Origin: Clostridiaceae bacterium
GTDB taxonomy: Bacteria; Bacillota; Clostridia; Lachnospirales; Lachnospiraceae
DNA length: 64,000 nt
Assembly (NCBI GenBank): GCA_902362725.1
Contig: CABIXM010000018.1
Coordinates: forward strand, 1-64,000
Reading direction: 5' to 3'
Part shown: one piece after another, positions 53,190-62,957 of the stretch
How positions within the stretch are numbered: position 1 is the first letter of the stretch
How the letters are laid out: every line of letters starts with the position of its first letter
Translations under genes and position numbers: made by a program
The notes under the pieces: generated by a model
Database searches by the model: none
The model's input: the letters and a program-made list of their open reading frames with translations, nothing else
What the model was told of the DNA's origin: nothing

Positions 53190-54518
53190 ATGAAAATTTT
53201 ATTTGTATCCCTTGGCTGTGACAAGAATCTGGTGGATTCCGAGGTAATGATTGGCCTTCTGGGCAAGAATGGCTTTTCTTTTACCGACAATGAGACCGAG
53301 GCAGATGTGATTGTAGTGAACACCTGCTGCTTTATCAATGACGCCAAGGAAGAGAGTATCAACACCATCCTGGAAATGGCAGAGTACCGGAAAGAGGGAA
53401 GCTGCAAGGCCCTGATTGTGGCCGGCTGCCTGGCTCAACGCTACAAGCAGGAGATCGTAGACGAGATCCCCGAGGTAGACGCGGTCCTCGGAACCACCAC
53501 CTACGATGCCATCGTGGAGACCGTAGAGAAGGTTCTGGAGGGTCAGAAAGAGCTTCATTTCGAGGACATCGACCGTCTGGTACCGGAGCAGGAAGGGGCC
53601 AGAACCTTGACTACCGGCGGCCACTACGCGTATCTGAAGATTGCGGAGGGCTGTGACAAGCACTGTACCTATTGTATCATTCCCAAGGTCCGGGGCAATT
53701 ACCGCAGCGTTCCCATGGAGCAGCTTTTAAAGGAAGCCCGAGGGCTGGCCGAGGGCGGCGTCAAAGAGCTGATTCTGGTAGCCCAGGAGACTACCCTCTA
53801 CGGAAAAGACATTTACGGCGAAAAGAAGTTGCCGGAACTTTTAAAGAAGCTGGCCAGGATCGGCGGTATCCAGTGGATCCGCGTACTGTACTGCTACCCG
53901 GAGGAGATCACCGAAGAGCTGATTCAGGTTATGAAGGAAGAACCGAAGATTTGTCATTATCTGGATCTTCCGATTCAGCATGCCTCCGATCGGATCCTGA
54001 AACGCATGGGAAGAAGAACCACCCAGGCGGATCTGAGAAATATCATCGGACGGCTCCGGGAGGAGATTCCGGATATCTGCCTGCGCACCACCCTGATTAC
54101 CGGTTTCCCGGGGGAGACAGAAGAAGATCACGAGGAACTGATGCGGTTCGTGGATGACTGCGAGTTCGATCGGTTAGGTGTCTTTACCTATTCTCCGGAG
54201 GAGGATACTCCGGCGGCAACTATGGCTGACCAGATCCCGGAGGAGGTCAAGGAAGACCGGAGAGCGGAACTGATGGAGCTGCAGCAGGAGATCGCTTTTG
54301 ACAAGGCCGACGCCATGACAGACCGGATTCTGGAGGTTATGGTAGAGGGTCAGGTGGCTGATGAGAATGCTTACGTGTGCCGCACCTATAAGGACGCGCC
54401 GGGCGTGGACGGTTACCTGTTCCTGAACACCGACGAAACCCTGATGAGCGGCGACTTCGCGAAGGTGCGCGTCACCGGAGCTGTAGATTATGATTTGATA
54501 GGAGAATTGGCAGAATGA
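53190..54518 (+). CDS. rimO: Ribosomal protein S12 methylthiotransferase RimO
   Basis: A 442-residue radical SAM enzyme that adds a methylthio group to an aspartate of ribosomal protein S12. The N-terminal UPF0004 domain (SLGCDKNLVDSEVMIG and NTCCF) supplies cysteines for an extra Fe-S cluster; the radical SAM cluster is C155-x3-C159-x2-C162 (CDKHCTYC); the C-terminal TRAM domain ends the protein. The CDKNLVDSE motif separates RimO from MiaB. It overlaps pgsA by 4 nt. Confidence 0.95.
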   Translation: MKILFVSLGCDKNLVDSEVMIGLLGKNGFSFTDNETEADVIVVNTCCFINDAKEESINTILEMAEYRKEGSCKALIVAGCLAQRYKQEIVDEIPEVDAVLGTTTYDAIVETVEKVLEGQKELHFEDIDRLVPEQEGARTLTTGGHYAYLKIAEGCDKHCTYCIIPKVRGNYRSVPMEQLLKEARGLAEGGVKELILVAQETTLYGKDIYGEKKLPELLKKLARIGGIQWIRVLYCYPEEITEELIQVMKEEPKICHYLDLPIQHASDRILKRMGRRTTQADLRNIIGRLREEIPDICLRTTLITGFPGETEEDHEELMRFVDDCEFDRLGVFTYSPEEDTPAATMADQIPEEVKEDRRAELMELQQEIAFDKADAMTDRILEVMVEGQVADENAYVCRTYKDAPGVDGYLFLNTDETLMSGDFAKVRVTGAVDYDLIGELAE

Positions 54519-55057
54519 ATTTACCCAATAAATTAACCACACTGCGCGTGTTGATGATTCCGTTTTTTGTAGTATTTATGTTGACTGACCTGGGCGGTGC
54601 TGCTTCCAAATACATCGCCGTCGGTATCTTTATCGTGGCAAGTCTGACCGACCTTCTGGACGGCAAGATTGCAAGAAAATATAACCTGGTGACCAATTTC
54701 GGAAAGTTCATGGATCCGCTGGCTGATAAGCTGTTGGTCTGCTCCGCCCTGATTTGCCTGGTGGAAATGAACCGTCTGGCAGCCTGGATGGTCATCGTAA
54801 TCATTTCCAGAGAGTTCATTATCAGCGGATTCCGCCTGATTGCATCCGACAACGGCGTGGTCATCGCGGCCAGCTACTGGGGCAAGTTCAAGACCACATT
54901 CCAGATGATTATGATTATCCTTCTGATTCTGGATCTTGGCGGCGTGTTTACGACGATTACAACGATTGTGACCTGGGTGGCACTGATTTTGACCGTGGTA
55001 TCACTGGTTGATTACCTGGCGAAAAATAAAGGAATACTTCTGGAAGGAGATATTTAA
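54515..55057 (+). CDS. pgsA: CDP-diacylglycerol--glycerol-3-phosphate 3-phosphatidyltransferase
   Basis: A 180-residue membrane enzyme with about five helices that makes phosphatidylglycerol phosphate. The CDP-alcohol phosphotransferase motif is complete: D-x2-D-G-x2-A-R-x8-G-x3-D-x3-D in LLDGKIARKYNLVTNFGKFMDPLADKLL. It lies between rimO and the pncC gene, an order common in Firmicutes. Confidence 0.95.
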   Translation: MNLPNKLTTLRVLMIPFFVVFMLTDLGGAASKYIAVGIFIVASLTDLLDGKIARKYNLVTNFGKFMDPLADKLLVCSALICLVEMNRLAAWMVIVIISREFIISGFRLIASDNGVVIAASYWGKFKTTFQMIMIILLILDLGGVFTTITTIVTWVALILTVVSLVDYLAKNKGILLEGDI

Positions 55058-55059
55058 AC

Positions 55060-55560
55060 ATGGGAGAGCAGCAAAAGATGACGCTTGCAGAGGAAGTCGT
55101 AAAGCTTTTGGAGGAAGATGAGCTGACCGTAACGACAGCAGAGTCCTGTACAGGAGGCCTGGTGGCTGCGCGGCTGGTGGATGTACCGGGCGTGTCCGAG
55201 GTATTTAAGCAGGGCTTTATTACCTATTCCAACAAGGCCAAAAGAAAGCTTCTGAATGTGAAGAAGACCACGCTGAAGGAGGTCGGCGCAGTCAGCGAAA
55301 AGACAGCCCGTGAGATGGCCAAGGGCGCCATTCTGGCAAGTGGCGCGGATGCTGCTATCGCCACCACCGGCATTGCGGGCCCGGACGGCGGAACTGAGGA
55401 GAAGCCGGTAGGTCTTGTATACATCGCCGTATCTGTCCGGGGACAGATGTATGTGGAGGAGCACCATTTTGAGGGCGATCGTACAGAGGTGCGGGAAAGC
55501 ACCGTGCAGGCAGCCCTGGCCCTTCTGAAAAAAGGACTTGAGGAGACAGCAGTAGAATGA
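55060..55560 (+). CDS. pncC: Nicotinamide-nucleotide amidohydrolase (CinA C-terminal domain)
   Basis: A 166-residue stand-alone CinA C-terminal domain. It deamidates nicotinamide mononucleotide to nicotinate mononucleotide in pyridine salvage. The family signatures [25 protein letters not shown] and [24 protein letters not shown] are intact. The N-terminal CinA domain is missing, so this is the PncC form. It begins 2 nt after pgsA and overlaps dut by 4 nt. Confidence 0.92.
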   Translation: MGEQQKMTLAEEVVKLLEEDELTVTTAESCTGGLVAARLVDVPGVSEVFKQGFITYSNKAKRKLLNVKKTTLKEVGAVSEKTAREMAKGAILASGADAAIATTGIAGPDGGTEEKPVGLVYIAVSVRGQMYVEEHHFEGDRTEVRESTVQAALALLKKGLEETAVE

Positions 55561-55994
55561 CAAAGACCATCAAAATCAAATATTTTACCGATAAAATCGA
55601 AAAGCTGGCCTACATCGGCGGCAAGTCCGACTGGGTGGATCTGAGAAGCGCCGAGGATGTGACCCTGAAAAAGGGCGAGTTTAAGCTGATTCCCTTAGGA
55701 ATCGCCATGGAGCTGCCGAAAGGCTACGAGGCTCATGTAGTGCCGCGCAGCAGCACCTATAAGAATTTCGGCGTAATTCAGACCAACCATATGGGCGTTA
55801 TCGACGAGACTTACTGCGGTGACAACGACCAGTGGTTTATGCCGGTTATCGCCATGCGTGACACGGAGATTCATGTCAATGACCGGATCTGTCAGTTCCG
55901 GATTATGGAGCATCAGCCGGAGCTTATCTTTGAAGAGACTGAAGTTCTCGGCCATGCGGACCGGGGCGGACACGGAAGTACAGGAAAGGCGTAA
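55557..55994 (+). CDS. dut: dUTP diphosphatase
   Basis: A 145-residue trimeric dUTPase that keeps uracil out of DNA. The conserved blocks are visible as DLRSAEDV (motif 1), [11 protein letters not shown] (2), [13 protein letters not shown] (3), RICQFRI (4) and RGGHGSTG (5). Motif 2 has a T in place of the usual G of RSG, and the DW ending of motif 3 differs, so it may belong to a divergent branch typical of Firmicutes. Confidence 0.88.
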   Translation: MTKTIKIKYFTDKIEKLAYIGGKSDWVDLRSAEDVTLKKGEFKLIPLGIAMELPKGYEAHVVPRSSTYKNFGVIQTNHMGVIDETYCGDNDQWFMPVIAMRDTEIHVNDRICQFRIMEHQPELIFEETEVLGHADRGGHGSTGKA

Positions 55995-56000
55995 AAAAGT

Positions 56001-57542
56001 ATGCAGATTGTCACATTTGCGGCCATCGAGATCGGATCCTATGAAGTGAGCATGAAGATTCTGGAGCTGTCCTCGAAATATGGAATGAAAGAAGTCGACT
56101 ACATCCGACACGGACTGGAGCTGGGCAAGGACGCCTACAACCAGAAGGAAATCAGCAACGAGATGCTGGAGGAGCTGTGCGAGGTTCTGGAGGACTTCAC
56201 CCGGATCATGAAGGGATACCAAGTGGACGACTACCGGGCCTGCGCCACCAGCGCCATCCGGGAGACAAGGAACTGCCTTCTGATCCTCGATAAGATCCGC
56301 GTGCGGACCGGCCTGGAGGTGGAGATCTTAAGTAACTCCGAGCATCGTTTTCTGGGCTATAAATCCATCGCCTCCAACGAGGAATCCTTTCAGAAGATCA
56401 TCCAGAAGGGAACCGCCATTGTGGATGTGGGCGGCGGAAGTATCCAGATTTCCCTGTTTGATAAGGATGCGCTTGTTTCTACCCAGAACCTGCGTCTGGG
56501 CACCATGCGTATCCGGGAGCGGCTGGCAGAGATCGAGAGTCAGACCACTCATTTCGGAGATATTATCGAGGAAATGATCAACAATGAGCTGAAAAGCTAT
56601 AAGCGGCTTTATCTGAAGGAGCACGAGATTAAGCACATGATCCTGGTGGGCGATTATATCAATCAATTGGTGGATCAGAGCGGTCGTGCCAAAAGTGTGT
56701 CATTTACCAGGGAAGAATACCTGAACCTGTATGAGAAGATTCTGGCTGACGGCTCCCGGGAGAAGGCACGTGAGCGTCTGGGCGACATGGGAGAGAATCT
56801 GTCCCTGGTGCTGCCGGCGCTGATTATTTACCGGAAGCTCATCGAGGAGACCGGCGCGGAGGTCATCTGGGTACCTGGCCTGAATATCAGCGACGGTCTG
56901 GCCTACGACTACGCGGAGCGTAAGAAGATCTTCAAGCCCAGCCATAATTTCGAAAATGATATCATCGAGGCGGCCAAGAACATCGCCAAGCGCTACCAGA
57001 GCAACAAGACCCACCTTCTGGGAACCGAGTATCTGGCTCTGACCATCTTTGATAAGATGAAGCGGATTCACGGCATGGACAAGCGGGAGCGGCTGTTGCT
57101 TCAGATCGCGGTCTGGCTCCACGACTGCGGCAAATATATCAGCATGACCCATACGGCGGAGTGCTCCTATCAGATCGTCATGTCTACGGAGATCATCGGT
57201 CTGTCCCACCGGGAGCGGGAGATTATCGCCAATGCCATCCGGTTCGATACGGAGGAGTTTGTGTCCTTCGAAGAGTTTTCCATGGGCAGCAGCCTGGATA
57301 AAAACGACTACCTGCTTATCGCGAAAATCAGCGCGATTCTCCGGGTGGCCAATTCCATGGATCGCAGCCACAAGCAGAAATTCAAGAATGTTCGCGTGAC
57401 CTTAAAGGAGCGGGAGCTTCTGGTGGTCGTGGACACAGTAGAAGATATCACCCTGGAACAGGGGCTCTTCTCCCACAAGGCGGATTTCTTTGAAACCATT
57501 TTCAGTATAAGGCCCGTTATCCGGCAGAAAAGGCAGGTATAA
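56001..57542 (+). CDS. ppx: Ppx/GppA phosphatase with HD domain
   Basis: A 513-residue enzyme with an N-terminal Ppx/GppA ASKHA domain (residues 1-305; IEIGSYEVSMKI in place of the usual DIGSNSxR, VDVGGGSIQISLF as phosphate-binding motif) and a C-terminal HD domain (LHDCGKYI, about residues 340-490). It should degrade long-chain polyphosphate or pentaphosphate. It precedes ppk1 by 6 nt, so synthesis and breakdown of polyphosphate are co-transcribed. Confidence 0.9.
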   Translation: MQIVTFAAIEIGSYEVSMKILELSSKYGMKEVDYIRHGLELGKDAYNQKEISNEMLEELCEVLEDFTRIMKGYQVDDYRACATSAIRETRNCLLILDKIRVRTGLEVEILSNSEHRFLGYKSIASNEESFQKIIQKGTAIVDVGGGSIQISLFDKDALVSTQNLRLGTMRIRERLAEIESQTTHFGDIIEEMINNELKSYKRLYLKEHEIKHMILVGDYINQLVDQSGRAKSVSFTREEYLNLYEKILADGSREKARERLGDMGENLSLVLPALIIYRKLIEETGAEVIWVPGLNISDGLAYDYAERKKIFKPSHNFENDIIEAAKNIAKRYQSNKTHLLGTEYLALTIFDKMKRIHGMDKRERLLLQIAVWLHDCGKYISMTHTAECSYQIVMSTEIIGLSHREREIIANAIRFDTEEFVSFEEFSMGSSLDKNDYLLIAKISAILRVANSMDRSHKQKFKNVRVTLKERELLVVVDTVEDITLEQGLFSHKADFFETIFSIRPVIRQKRQV

Positions 57543-57548
57543 AAGCGC

Positions 57549-59678
57549 ATGGACAAGAAAGAATTTACCAGACACGAGTACTACAGAAACCGGGAGTTGT
57601 CCTGGCTGGCGTTCAATGAGCGTGTGCTCAGCGAGGCGCGCGACAAAACGATTCCGCTTTTTGAACGGTTGAAATTTTTAAGCATCACCGCGTCCAATCT
57701 GGACGAGTTCTTTATGATCCGGGTGGCCTCCTTAAAGGATATGGTACATGCGGGCTACACGAAAAAAGATATCGCCGGTATGACTGCGGAGGAGCAGATC
57801 GAGGCGATTACGCAAGAGGTACGGGGCCTGGTGAGTCTCCAGTATTCTACCTATACCCGTTCCCTGCTGCCTGCTTTAAAGCAGAATGGGCTCCATGTGA
57901 TTCAGGAGCATGAGGCTCTGACCAAAGAAGAGGCCCGTTATGTGGATCGCTATTTCCGGGATAATGTCTATCCGGTGCTGACCCCCATGGCTGTGGATTC
58001 CTCCCGTCCCTTCCCGTTGATTCGCAACAAGACCCTGAATATCGGCGCATTGCTTCAGAAAAAGGGTGAGAAGGACGCCGAACTGGAGTTTGCCACTGTG
58101 CAGGTGCCCTCGGTACTGCCCCGTATCGTGCGGCTGCCAGACAGCGAGGATGGCACGAAAAATGTGATTCTGCTGGAGGAAATCATCGAGCGGAATATGC
58201 AGCAGTTGTTTTTGAAATACGATATCGTCAGCGCGTCTCCCTATCGCGTCATGCGAAACGCCGACCTGACCATCGACGAGGACGAGGCTGCGGATTTGTT
58301 AAAAGAGATTCAGAAGCAGCTGAAGAAACGTCAGTGGGGCGAGGCCATCCGGCTGGAGGTGGAGGAGAAGATCGACAAACGTCTCCTGAAGATTCTCTCT
58401 AAGGAGCTGGATATTAAAGAGCAGGCTCTGTATAAAATCAATGGCCCGCTGGATCTGACCTTTCTGATGAAAATGTACGGCATGGAGGGCTTTGATTCCT
58501 TAAAGATCCCGAAGCACATACCCGCGCCGGTGAAGGAACTGCCTGTGGACTGCAATATCTTTGACGAGATCCGCAAAGGTGATATCCTTCTACATCACCC
58601 GTACCAGACCTTCGATCCGGTGGTGAAGTTTGTGAAGGACGCGGCCAACGATCCGAAGGTACTGGCCATCAAACAGACCCTGTACCGTGTCAGCGGCAAT
58701 TCCCCGATTATCGCGGCCTTGGCCCAGGCGGCGGAGAATGGCAAGCAGGTTTCCGTACTGGTGGAGCTGAAAGCCCGCTTCGATGAGGAAAACAATATTA
58801 TCTGGGCGAAGATGCTGGAGAAGGCAGGCGCCCATGTTATCTATGGTCTGGTGGGCCTGAAGACCCACAGTAAAATTACCCTGGTGGTGCGCAGGGAAGA
58901 GGACGGCATCCGCCGCTACGTCCATTTGGGAACCGGTAACTACAACGATTCCACGGCAAAGCTGTATACAGATATGGGACTTCTGACCTGCTCCGCGCCC
59001 ATCGGCGAGGACGCTACGGCAGTCTTCAATATGCTTTCCGGTTATTCCGAGCCCGAGGGCTGGAACAAGCTGTCCCTGGCTCCGCTGTGGCTGAAGGATC
59101 GGCTGCTGGCTCTAATCCAGAGAGAGAAGGAGCATGCGAAAAACGGAGGCGAGGGCCGGATCGTCGCGAAGATGAATTCCCTGTGCGACCGGGATGTGAT
59201 TGTGGCCCTCTATGAGGCGTCCGCAGCAGGCGTACAGATTGACTTGATTGTCCGGGGAATCTGTTGCCTGAAGGTGGGCATTCCCGGCGTCAGCGAGAAT
59301 ATTCATGTGCGCTCCATCGTCGGCAATTTCCTGGAGCACAGCCGTATTTTCTATTTCTATAATAACGGCCTGGAGGATGTGTTCTGTGCCAGCGCCGACT
59401 GGATGCCGCGAAATCTGGAGAAGCGTGTGGAGATCATGTTCCCCATCGAACGGGAGGAGCTGAAGGAGGAGGTCATTCATATCCTGGATATCGAGTTGAA
59501 GGACAATGTGAAGGCTCATGTATTGCAGCCGGACGACACCTACGAGAAGGTGGATCGACGGGGCAAAGCAATTTTAAGTTCCCAGGATTATTTTGTGGAA
59601 GAGGCGAAAGAGAAGGCGAAGGCCGAGAAGTATGTGGTGAATCGTCGGGTGTTTATCCCTGAAGAACCGGCAGAATAA
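57549..59678 (+). CDS. ppk1: Polyphosphate kinase 1
   Basis: A 709-residue membrane-associated kinase that polymerises the terminal phosphate of ATP into polyphosphate. The N-terminal RELSWLAFNERVLSEA is typical. The two phospholipase-D-like catalytic histidines are H440 (GLKTHSKITLV) and H597 (FLEHSRIFYF), close to H435 and H592 of E. coli. The polyphosphate cycle with ppx is linked to stress and sporulation. A foreign frame follows its stop. Confidence 0.95.
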   Translation: MDKKEFTRHEYYRNRELSWLAFNERVLSEARDKTIPLFERLKFLSITASNLDEFFMIRVASLKDMVHAGYTKKDIAGMTAEEQIEAITQEVRGLVSLQYSTYTRSLLPALKQNGLHVIQEHEALTKEEARYVDRYFRDNVYPVLTPMAVDSSRPFPLIRNKTLNIGALLQKKGEKDAELEFATVQVPSVLPRIVRLPDSEDGTKNVILLEEIIERNMQQLFLKYDIVSASPYRVMRNADLTIDEDEAADLLKEIQKQLKKRQWGEAIRLEVEEKIDKRLLKILSKELDIKEQALYKINGPLDLTFLMKMYGMEGFDSLKIPKHIPAPVKELPVDCNIFDEIRKGDILLHHPYQTFDPVVKFVKDAANDPKVLAIKQTLYRVSGNSPIIAALAQAAENGKQVSVLVELKARFDEENNIIWAKMLEKAGAHVIYGLVGLKTHSKITLVVRREEDGIRRYVHLGTGNYNDSTAKLYTDMGLLTCSAPIGEDATAVFNMLSGYSEPEGWNKLSLAPLWLKDRLLALIQREKEHAKNGGEGRIVAKMNSLCDRDVIVALYEASAAGVQIDLIVRGICCLKVGIPGVSENIHVRSIVGNFLEHSRIFYFYNNGLEDVFCASADWMPRNLEKRVEIMFPIEREELKEEVIHILDIELKDNVKAHVLQPDDTYEKVDRRGKAILSSQDYFVEEAKEKAKAEKYVVNRRVFIPEEPAE

Positions 59679-59868
59679 GAGAAAAAATAGCAAAATCTAC
59701 GATGGAACCGGACTTCGCAACAAGCTCTGCCTTGATCTGGCGAAAGAGGTGGGGGTATCCTTTGCCGTGGAGGCCAAGTGGTGGTTCAACGAGCGGGACG
59801 GTCAGGATCTGACGCCCTATCTGCCGGTGTTCGAAGACGTGACCTTCGAGGCCTCCACAGGAGAATAG
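59641..59868 (+). pseudogene. Orphan open frame after ppk1, likely gene remnant
   Basis: From 59641 to the TAG at 59866-59868 a frame shifted by one from ppk1 stays open for 75 codons without any ATG, GTG or TTG start near its beginning. The stretch from 59695 reads like real protein (IYDGTGLRNKLCL, VSFAVEAKWWFNERDG, PYLPVFEDVTFEA) with the codon style of its neighbours. I do not recognise the family. It is probably the tail of a deleted gene; a frameshift extension of PPK1 is less likely. Confidence 0.45.
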
Positions 59869-59916
59869 GAGAAAGTAAAAAAGGAAAAGTTATCCATGGC
59901 AATTTCCGGCGGTTCG

Positions 59917-59925
59917 TGGTATAAT
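59917..59925 (+). promoter_or_regulatory. Extended -10 promoter of the lipoprotein gene
   Basis: TGGTATAAT at 59917-59925, an extended -10, 41 bp before the start codon. No good -35 is seen. Confidence 0.6.
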
Positions 59926-59965
59926 CATCCCAGCTTGCAAAAGGAAAAGACGGGAGGAAGATCAC

Positions 59966-60424
59966 ATGAAAAGAGGACGTTGTCTGATTGTGCTGCTGGC
60001 TGCAGCCCTGACGCTGGGAGCCTGTGGAGGGAAAAAGCAGAGTGTTGTATATACGCTGGAACAGGAGAATGATGGCCTGAAGATGACCGATACCATGAAG
60101 CTGGAGGCCCGGGGCGACAGTGTGGAGAAGATGGAAGAAACCATCAGCATGGATATGGCGGCCTTTGACGAGGACACTCAGAAGCTAATGGTGGAGGCCT
60201 ATGATTCCCTGGTGGAATCCTACCAGGCTGTGGACGGCGTGGAGTGTACCGGAACCACGACGGACAGTGTATATACCATCCAGATCGCCATTGATACCTC
60301 CGGGGACACGGTGGCGAAGTTGGCTGAGCAGGGACTGCTTCAGGTGGAGGGTAGTACGGACGGAATCTCTCTGGAGAAGACCGGTCAGTCACTGGAAGCA
60401 GGCGGTTATACCAAAACAGAATAA
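59966..60424 (+). CDS. DUF1307 family lipoprotein
   Basis: A 152-residue exported protein with a lipoprotein signal peptide: basic start MKRGR, hydrophobic CLIVLLAAALT, and lipobox LGAC with the lipidated cysteine C20. The mature part matches the YehR/DUF1307 pattern, with a central acidic stretch and a SYQAVDGVECTG loop, and has no enzyme motif. Function of the family is unknown. It has its own extended -10 promoter and terminator. Confidence 0.85.
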   Translation: MKRGRCLIVLLAAALTLGACGGKKQSVVYTLEQENDGLKMTDTMKLEARGDSVEKMEETISMDMAAFDEDTQKLMVEAYDSLVESYQAVDGVECTGTTTDSVYTIQIAIDTSGDTVAKLAEQGLLQVEGSTDGISLEKTGQSLEAGGYTKTE

Positions 60425-60444
60425 GCGAACATAAGAGAACAGAG

Positions 60445-60492
60445 AAAAGCTCCGACAGAGGCGGGAAGGCACCGCATCGTCGGAGCTTTTTT
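60445..60492. terminator. Bidirectional terminator between lipoprotein and HAD genes
   Basis: AAAAGCTCCGAC (60445-60456) pairs perfectly with GTCGGAGCTTTT (60479-60490), with an inner GCGG/CCGC stem, flanked by A and T runs. Confidence 0.92.
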
Positions 60493-60533
60493 ATGGAATC
60501 CTCTATTACGTAAAAAAATATTATCGCACTGCG
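60487..60533. repeat. Second copy of the TTATCGCACTGCG intergenic repeat
   Basis: TTATCGCACTGCG at 60521-60533 is identical to 51669-51681. Upstream, TTTTTTATGGAAT recalls the start of the hairpin array at 49936-49947. The hairpin arms that flank the first copy are decayed here. Confidence 0.55.
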
Positions 60534-60548
60534 ACGGATCAGAAAAAT

Positions 60549-61367
60549 TTAATCCAGCATGAATTTCTGAATAATTTCCGCAATTCCGGAATGGTTGTTG
60601 TCATTCTCAGTGATATAGACGCCGTAGGGGTACATCTCCGGGCGGGCATTCTTCATGACGCAGGGGGTCTTGACAGCCTGCAGCATAGCAATATCGTTCT
60701 CTGCGTCGCCTGCGGCCAGCGTATTTTCGATGGGCACGTTCAGATAATTGCAGAGCCAGCGGATGCCGCTTCCCTTATTGATGCCCTCCGGAAGAAACTC
60801 CAGATACTGATCGCAGGAGAAGAACATATCGATGTGGTGGGCCTTGCTCCAGGGAACCATGTGTTCTCGGAATTTCTCCAGTTTCTCCCGGTCGTGCAGG
60901 TCGATGAACAGTAGCTTGATGGGATCCCAGGTGATGGCCTTGGTGACGTCCTCCAGCACTTCGTAGGTCACCAGGGTGGACTTGGCATAATACTGAATCT
61001 CCGGATCCTCCCGCTCGCAGAGTACGCCGTGGTCGGAGTAGGTCTGGGGATGCAGGCCGAACTTGTAAGCCTCGTCGAAGGCCTCCCGGATGTAGCTTCG
61101 GTCCACGCCGGTCTGGAAGATGGTCTCCCTGGTGTACGCGTCGTAGATCAGCGCGCCGTTGGAGGTGATGGCATAGCAGCCGGGCTTGTCCATGTGAAGC
61201 TTCTCCAGCTGAAAAATGGTGCTGTATAAGGGGCGGCCGGTGGTGATGACCACGGCATGTCCCTGATCCGCAGCCTTCTGAATAGCTTCCAGGTTCCCGG
61301 GCGTGATATCCTTATTGTCGTCCAGCAGAGTTCCGTCCAGATCCACAAATAAAATTTTCTTTTCCAT
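60549..61367 (-). CDS. Cof-type HAD phosphatase
   Basis: A 272-residue haloacid-dehalogenase-superfamily hydrolase of the Cof/IIB type. Motif I is DLDGTLLDD at the N-terminus, motif II VITTGRP, and motif IV AGDAENDIAML. A large cap domain of subtype C2B fills residues 85-190. Such enzymes dephosphorylate sugar phosphates, FMN or related compounds, often broadly. GAGGAG precedes the start. It is a single gene on the - strand. Confidence 0.93.
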   Translation of the reverse strand: MEKKILFVDLDGTLLDDNKDITPGNLEAIQKAADQGHAVVITTGRPLYSTIFQLEKLHMDKPGCYAITSNGALIYDAYTRETIFQTGVDRSYIREAFDEAYKFGLHPQTYSDHGVLCEREDPEIQYYAKSTLVTYEVLEDVTKAITWDPIKLLFIDLHDREKLEKFREHMVPWSKAHHIDMFFSCDQYLEFLPEGINKGSGIRWLCNYLNVPIENTLAAGDAENDIAMLQAVKTPCVMKNARPEMYPYGVYITENDNNHSGIAEIIQKFMLD

Positions 61368-61490
61368 TTCTAAAAACTCCTCATAAAAATCTGTAATATG
61401 AGTTGATTATAGCACGAAAAGTCCCGGTATAAAAGCATAGTTTTGGAAAATAGAGGAATACTAGGCGTAGAAAAATACGGAGGTACCTGT

Positions 61491-62897
61491 ATGAGTGAAA
61501 AACTGTCTGCCCGATTAAAAGAAAATACATCCCGCCTGGACGAAATCCTGAATCTCGATACGAATTTCGATATCATAAGAAAGGGCGTCCAGACCGGCGG
61601 CCGGGACGCATGTATCTATTTTATTGATGGATTTCTGGAGGAATCCGTCATGGAAAAACTGTTGGAATTTTTTTACAAGTTGAAACCAGAGGAGCTTCCC
61701 ATGACCGCACAGCAGATGGCCGCCCATGTGGTTCCTTACGTGGAGGTCTCAGCCATGGAAAACTTGGACGAGATCCTGAAGAGCCTCCTGTCCGGCGTTA
61801 CCTGCCTGTTCATCGACGGCTACGACGCCTGCATTGGCCTGGACTGCCGTTCCTATCCCATGCGGAGTGTGGATGAGCCCTCCAAGGACAAGGCCCTCCG
61901 GGGCTCCAAGGACGGCTTTGTGGAGACCCTGGTATTCAACACGGCCCTGATTCGAAGACGTATCCGAAGCACTCACCTTTCCATGGAAATAATGACGGCA
62001 GGCCGGACTTCCCGGACGGACATCGTCCTCTGTTACATGAACGAGCGGGTGGACCGAAAGCTCCTGCGGGAGCTGAAAGGCCGCATCAGCGCCATTCAGG
62101 TGGATTCCCTGACCATGAACCAGGAGAGCCTGGCTGAGTGCATCTATGAGCGGAAATGGTTCAATCCTTTCCCGAAATTCAAATTCACCGAGCGGCCGGA
62201 TACGGCCTCGGCGGCTATCCTGGAAGGCAACATCGTGATTCTGGTGGACAATTCGCCCCAGGCCATGATTGTGCCTACATCCATTTTCGACATCATTGAG
62301 GAAGCGGACGACTACTACTTTCCCCCGGTGACCGGTTCTTACCTTCGGCTGTCCCGGTTTATCATTGCGATTATTACGTTACTTCTGACGCCGACGTTCC
62401 TGCTGTTGTATCAGAATCCGGACTGGATTCCGAAATGGCTGGCCTTTATCGTCATCAAGGACACGGTGAACATCCCGGTGGTCTGGCAGTTTCTGATGCT
62501 GGAGCTGGCCATCGACGGTCTGCGCCTGGCGGCTATCAATACCCCCAGTATGCTGAGTACGCCCTTAAGCGTGGTGGCCGGTATCGTCCTGGGGCAGTTC
62601 ACTGTGGATTCCGGCTGGTTTAACGCAGAAATCATGATGTACATGGCCTTTGTGGCCATCGCCAACTACACCCAGTCCAGCTATGAGCTGGGCTACGCCC
62701 TGAAATTCATGCGGTTGATCTTGCTGGTGCTGACCGCAGCGTTCAATCTCTGGGGGTATATCGCAGGGATAATCCTGACTATGACCGCCATCATTGGTAA
62801 TAAAACGGTGGCCGGGAAGAGCTACATTTATCCGCTGTTCCCGCTGAACCTGACGCAGTTGAAAAGACGGTTTCTGCGGATGCGTTTGAAAGAATAA
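61491..62897 (+). CDS. Spore germination protein, GerA/SpoVAF family
   Basis: A 468-residue membrane protein of the GerA family A-subunit type. A soluble N-terminal domain (about residues 1-270) is followed by about five helices, with ILVDNSPQAMIVPTSIFDIIEEADDYYFPPVTGSYLRLSRFI at the junction and WFNAEIMMYMAFVAIANYTQSSYELGYALKF in the last part. No B or C germinant receptor subunits are next to it, and the sequence resembles SpoVAF rather than a full receptor A subunit. It would reside in the inner spore membrane. GGAGGT at 61482 fixes the start. Confidence 0.88.
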   Translation: MSEKLSARLKENTSRLDEILNLDTNFDIIRKGVQTGGRDACIYFIDGFLEESVMEKLLEFFYKLKPEELPMTAQQMAAHVVPYVEVSAMENLDEILKSLLSGVTCLFIDGYDACIGLDCRSYPMRSVDEPSKDKALRGSKDGFVETLVFNTALIRRRIRSTHLSMEIMTAGRTSRTDIVLCYMNERVDRKLLRELKGRISAIQVDSLTMNQESLAECIYERKWFNPFPKFKFTERPDTASAAILEGNIVILVDNSPQAMIVPTSIFDIIEEADDYYFPPVTGSYLRLSRFIIAIITLLLTPTFLLLYQNPDWIPKWLAFIVIKDTVNIPVVWQFLMLELAIDGLRLAAINTPSMLSTPLSVVAGIVLGQFTVDSGWFNAEIMMYMAFVAIANYTQSSYELGYALKFMRLILLVLTAAFNLWGYIAGIILTMTAIIGNKTVAGKSYIYPLFPLNLTQLKRRFLRMRLKE

Positions 62898-62957
62898 GGA
62901 GAATGTTAAAAGAAAACACGGCTTTGGTAAAAAGCAAAGCAGGATTCTTTTACAAGG

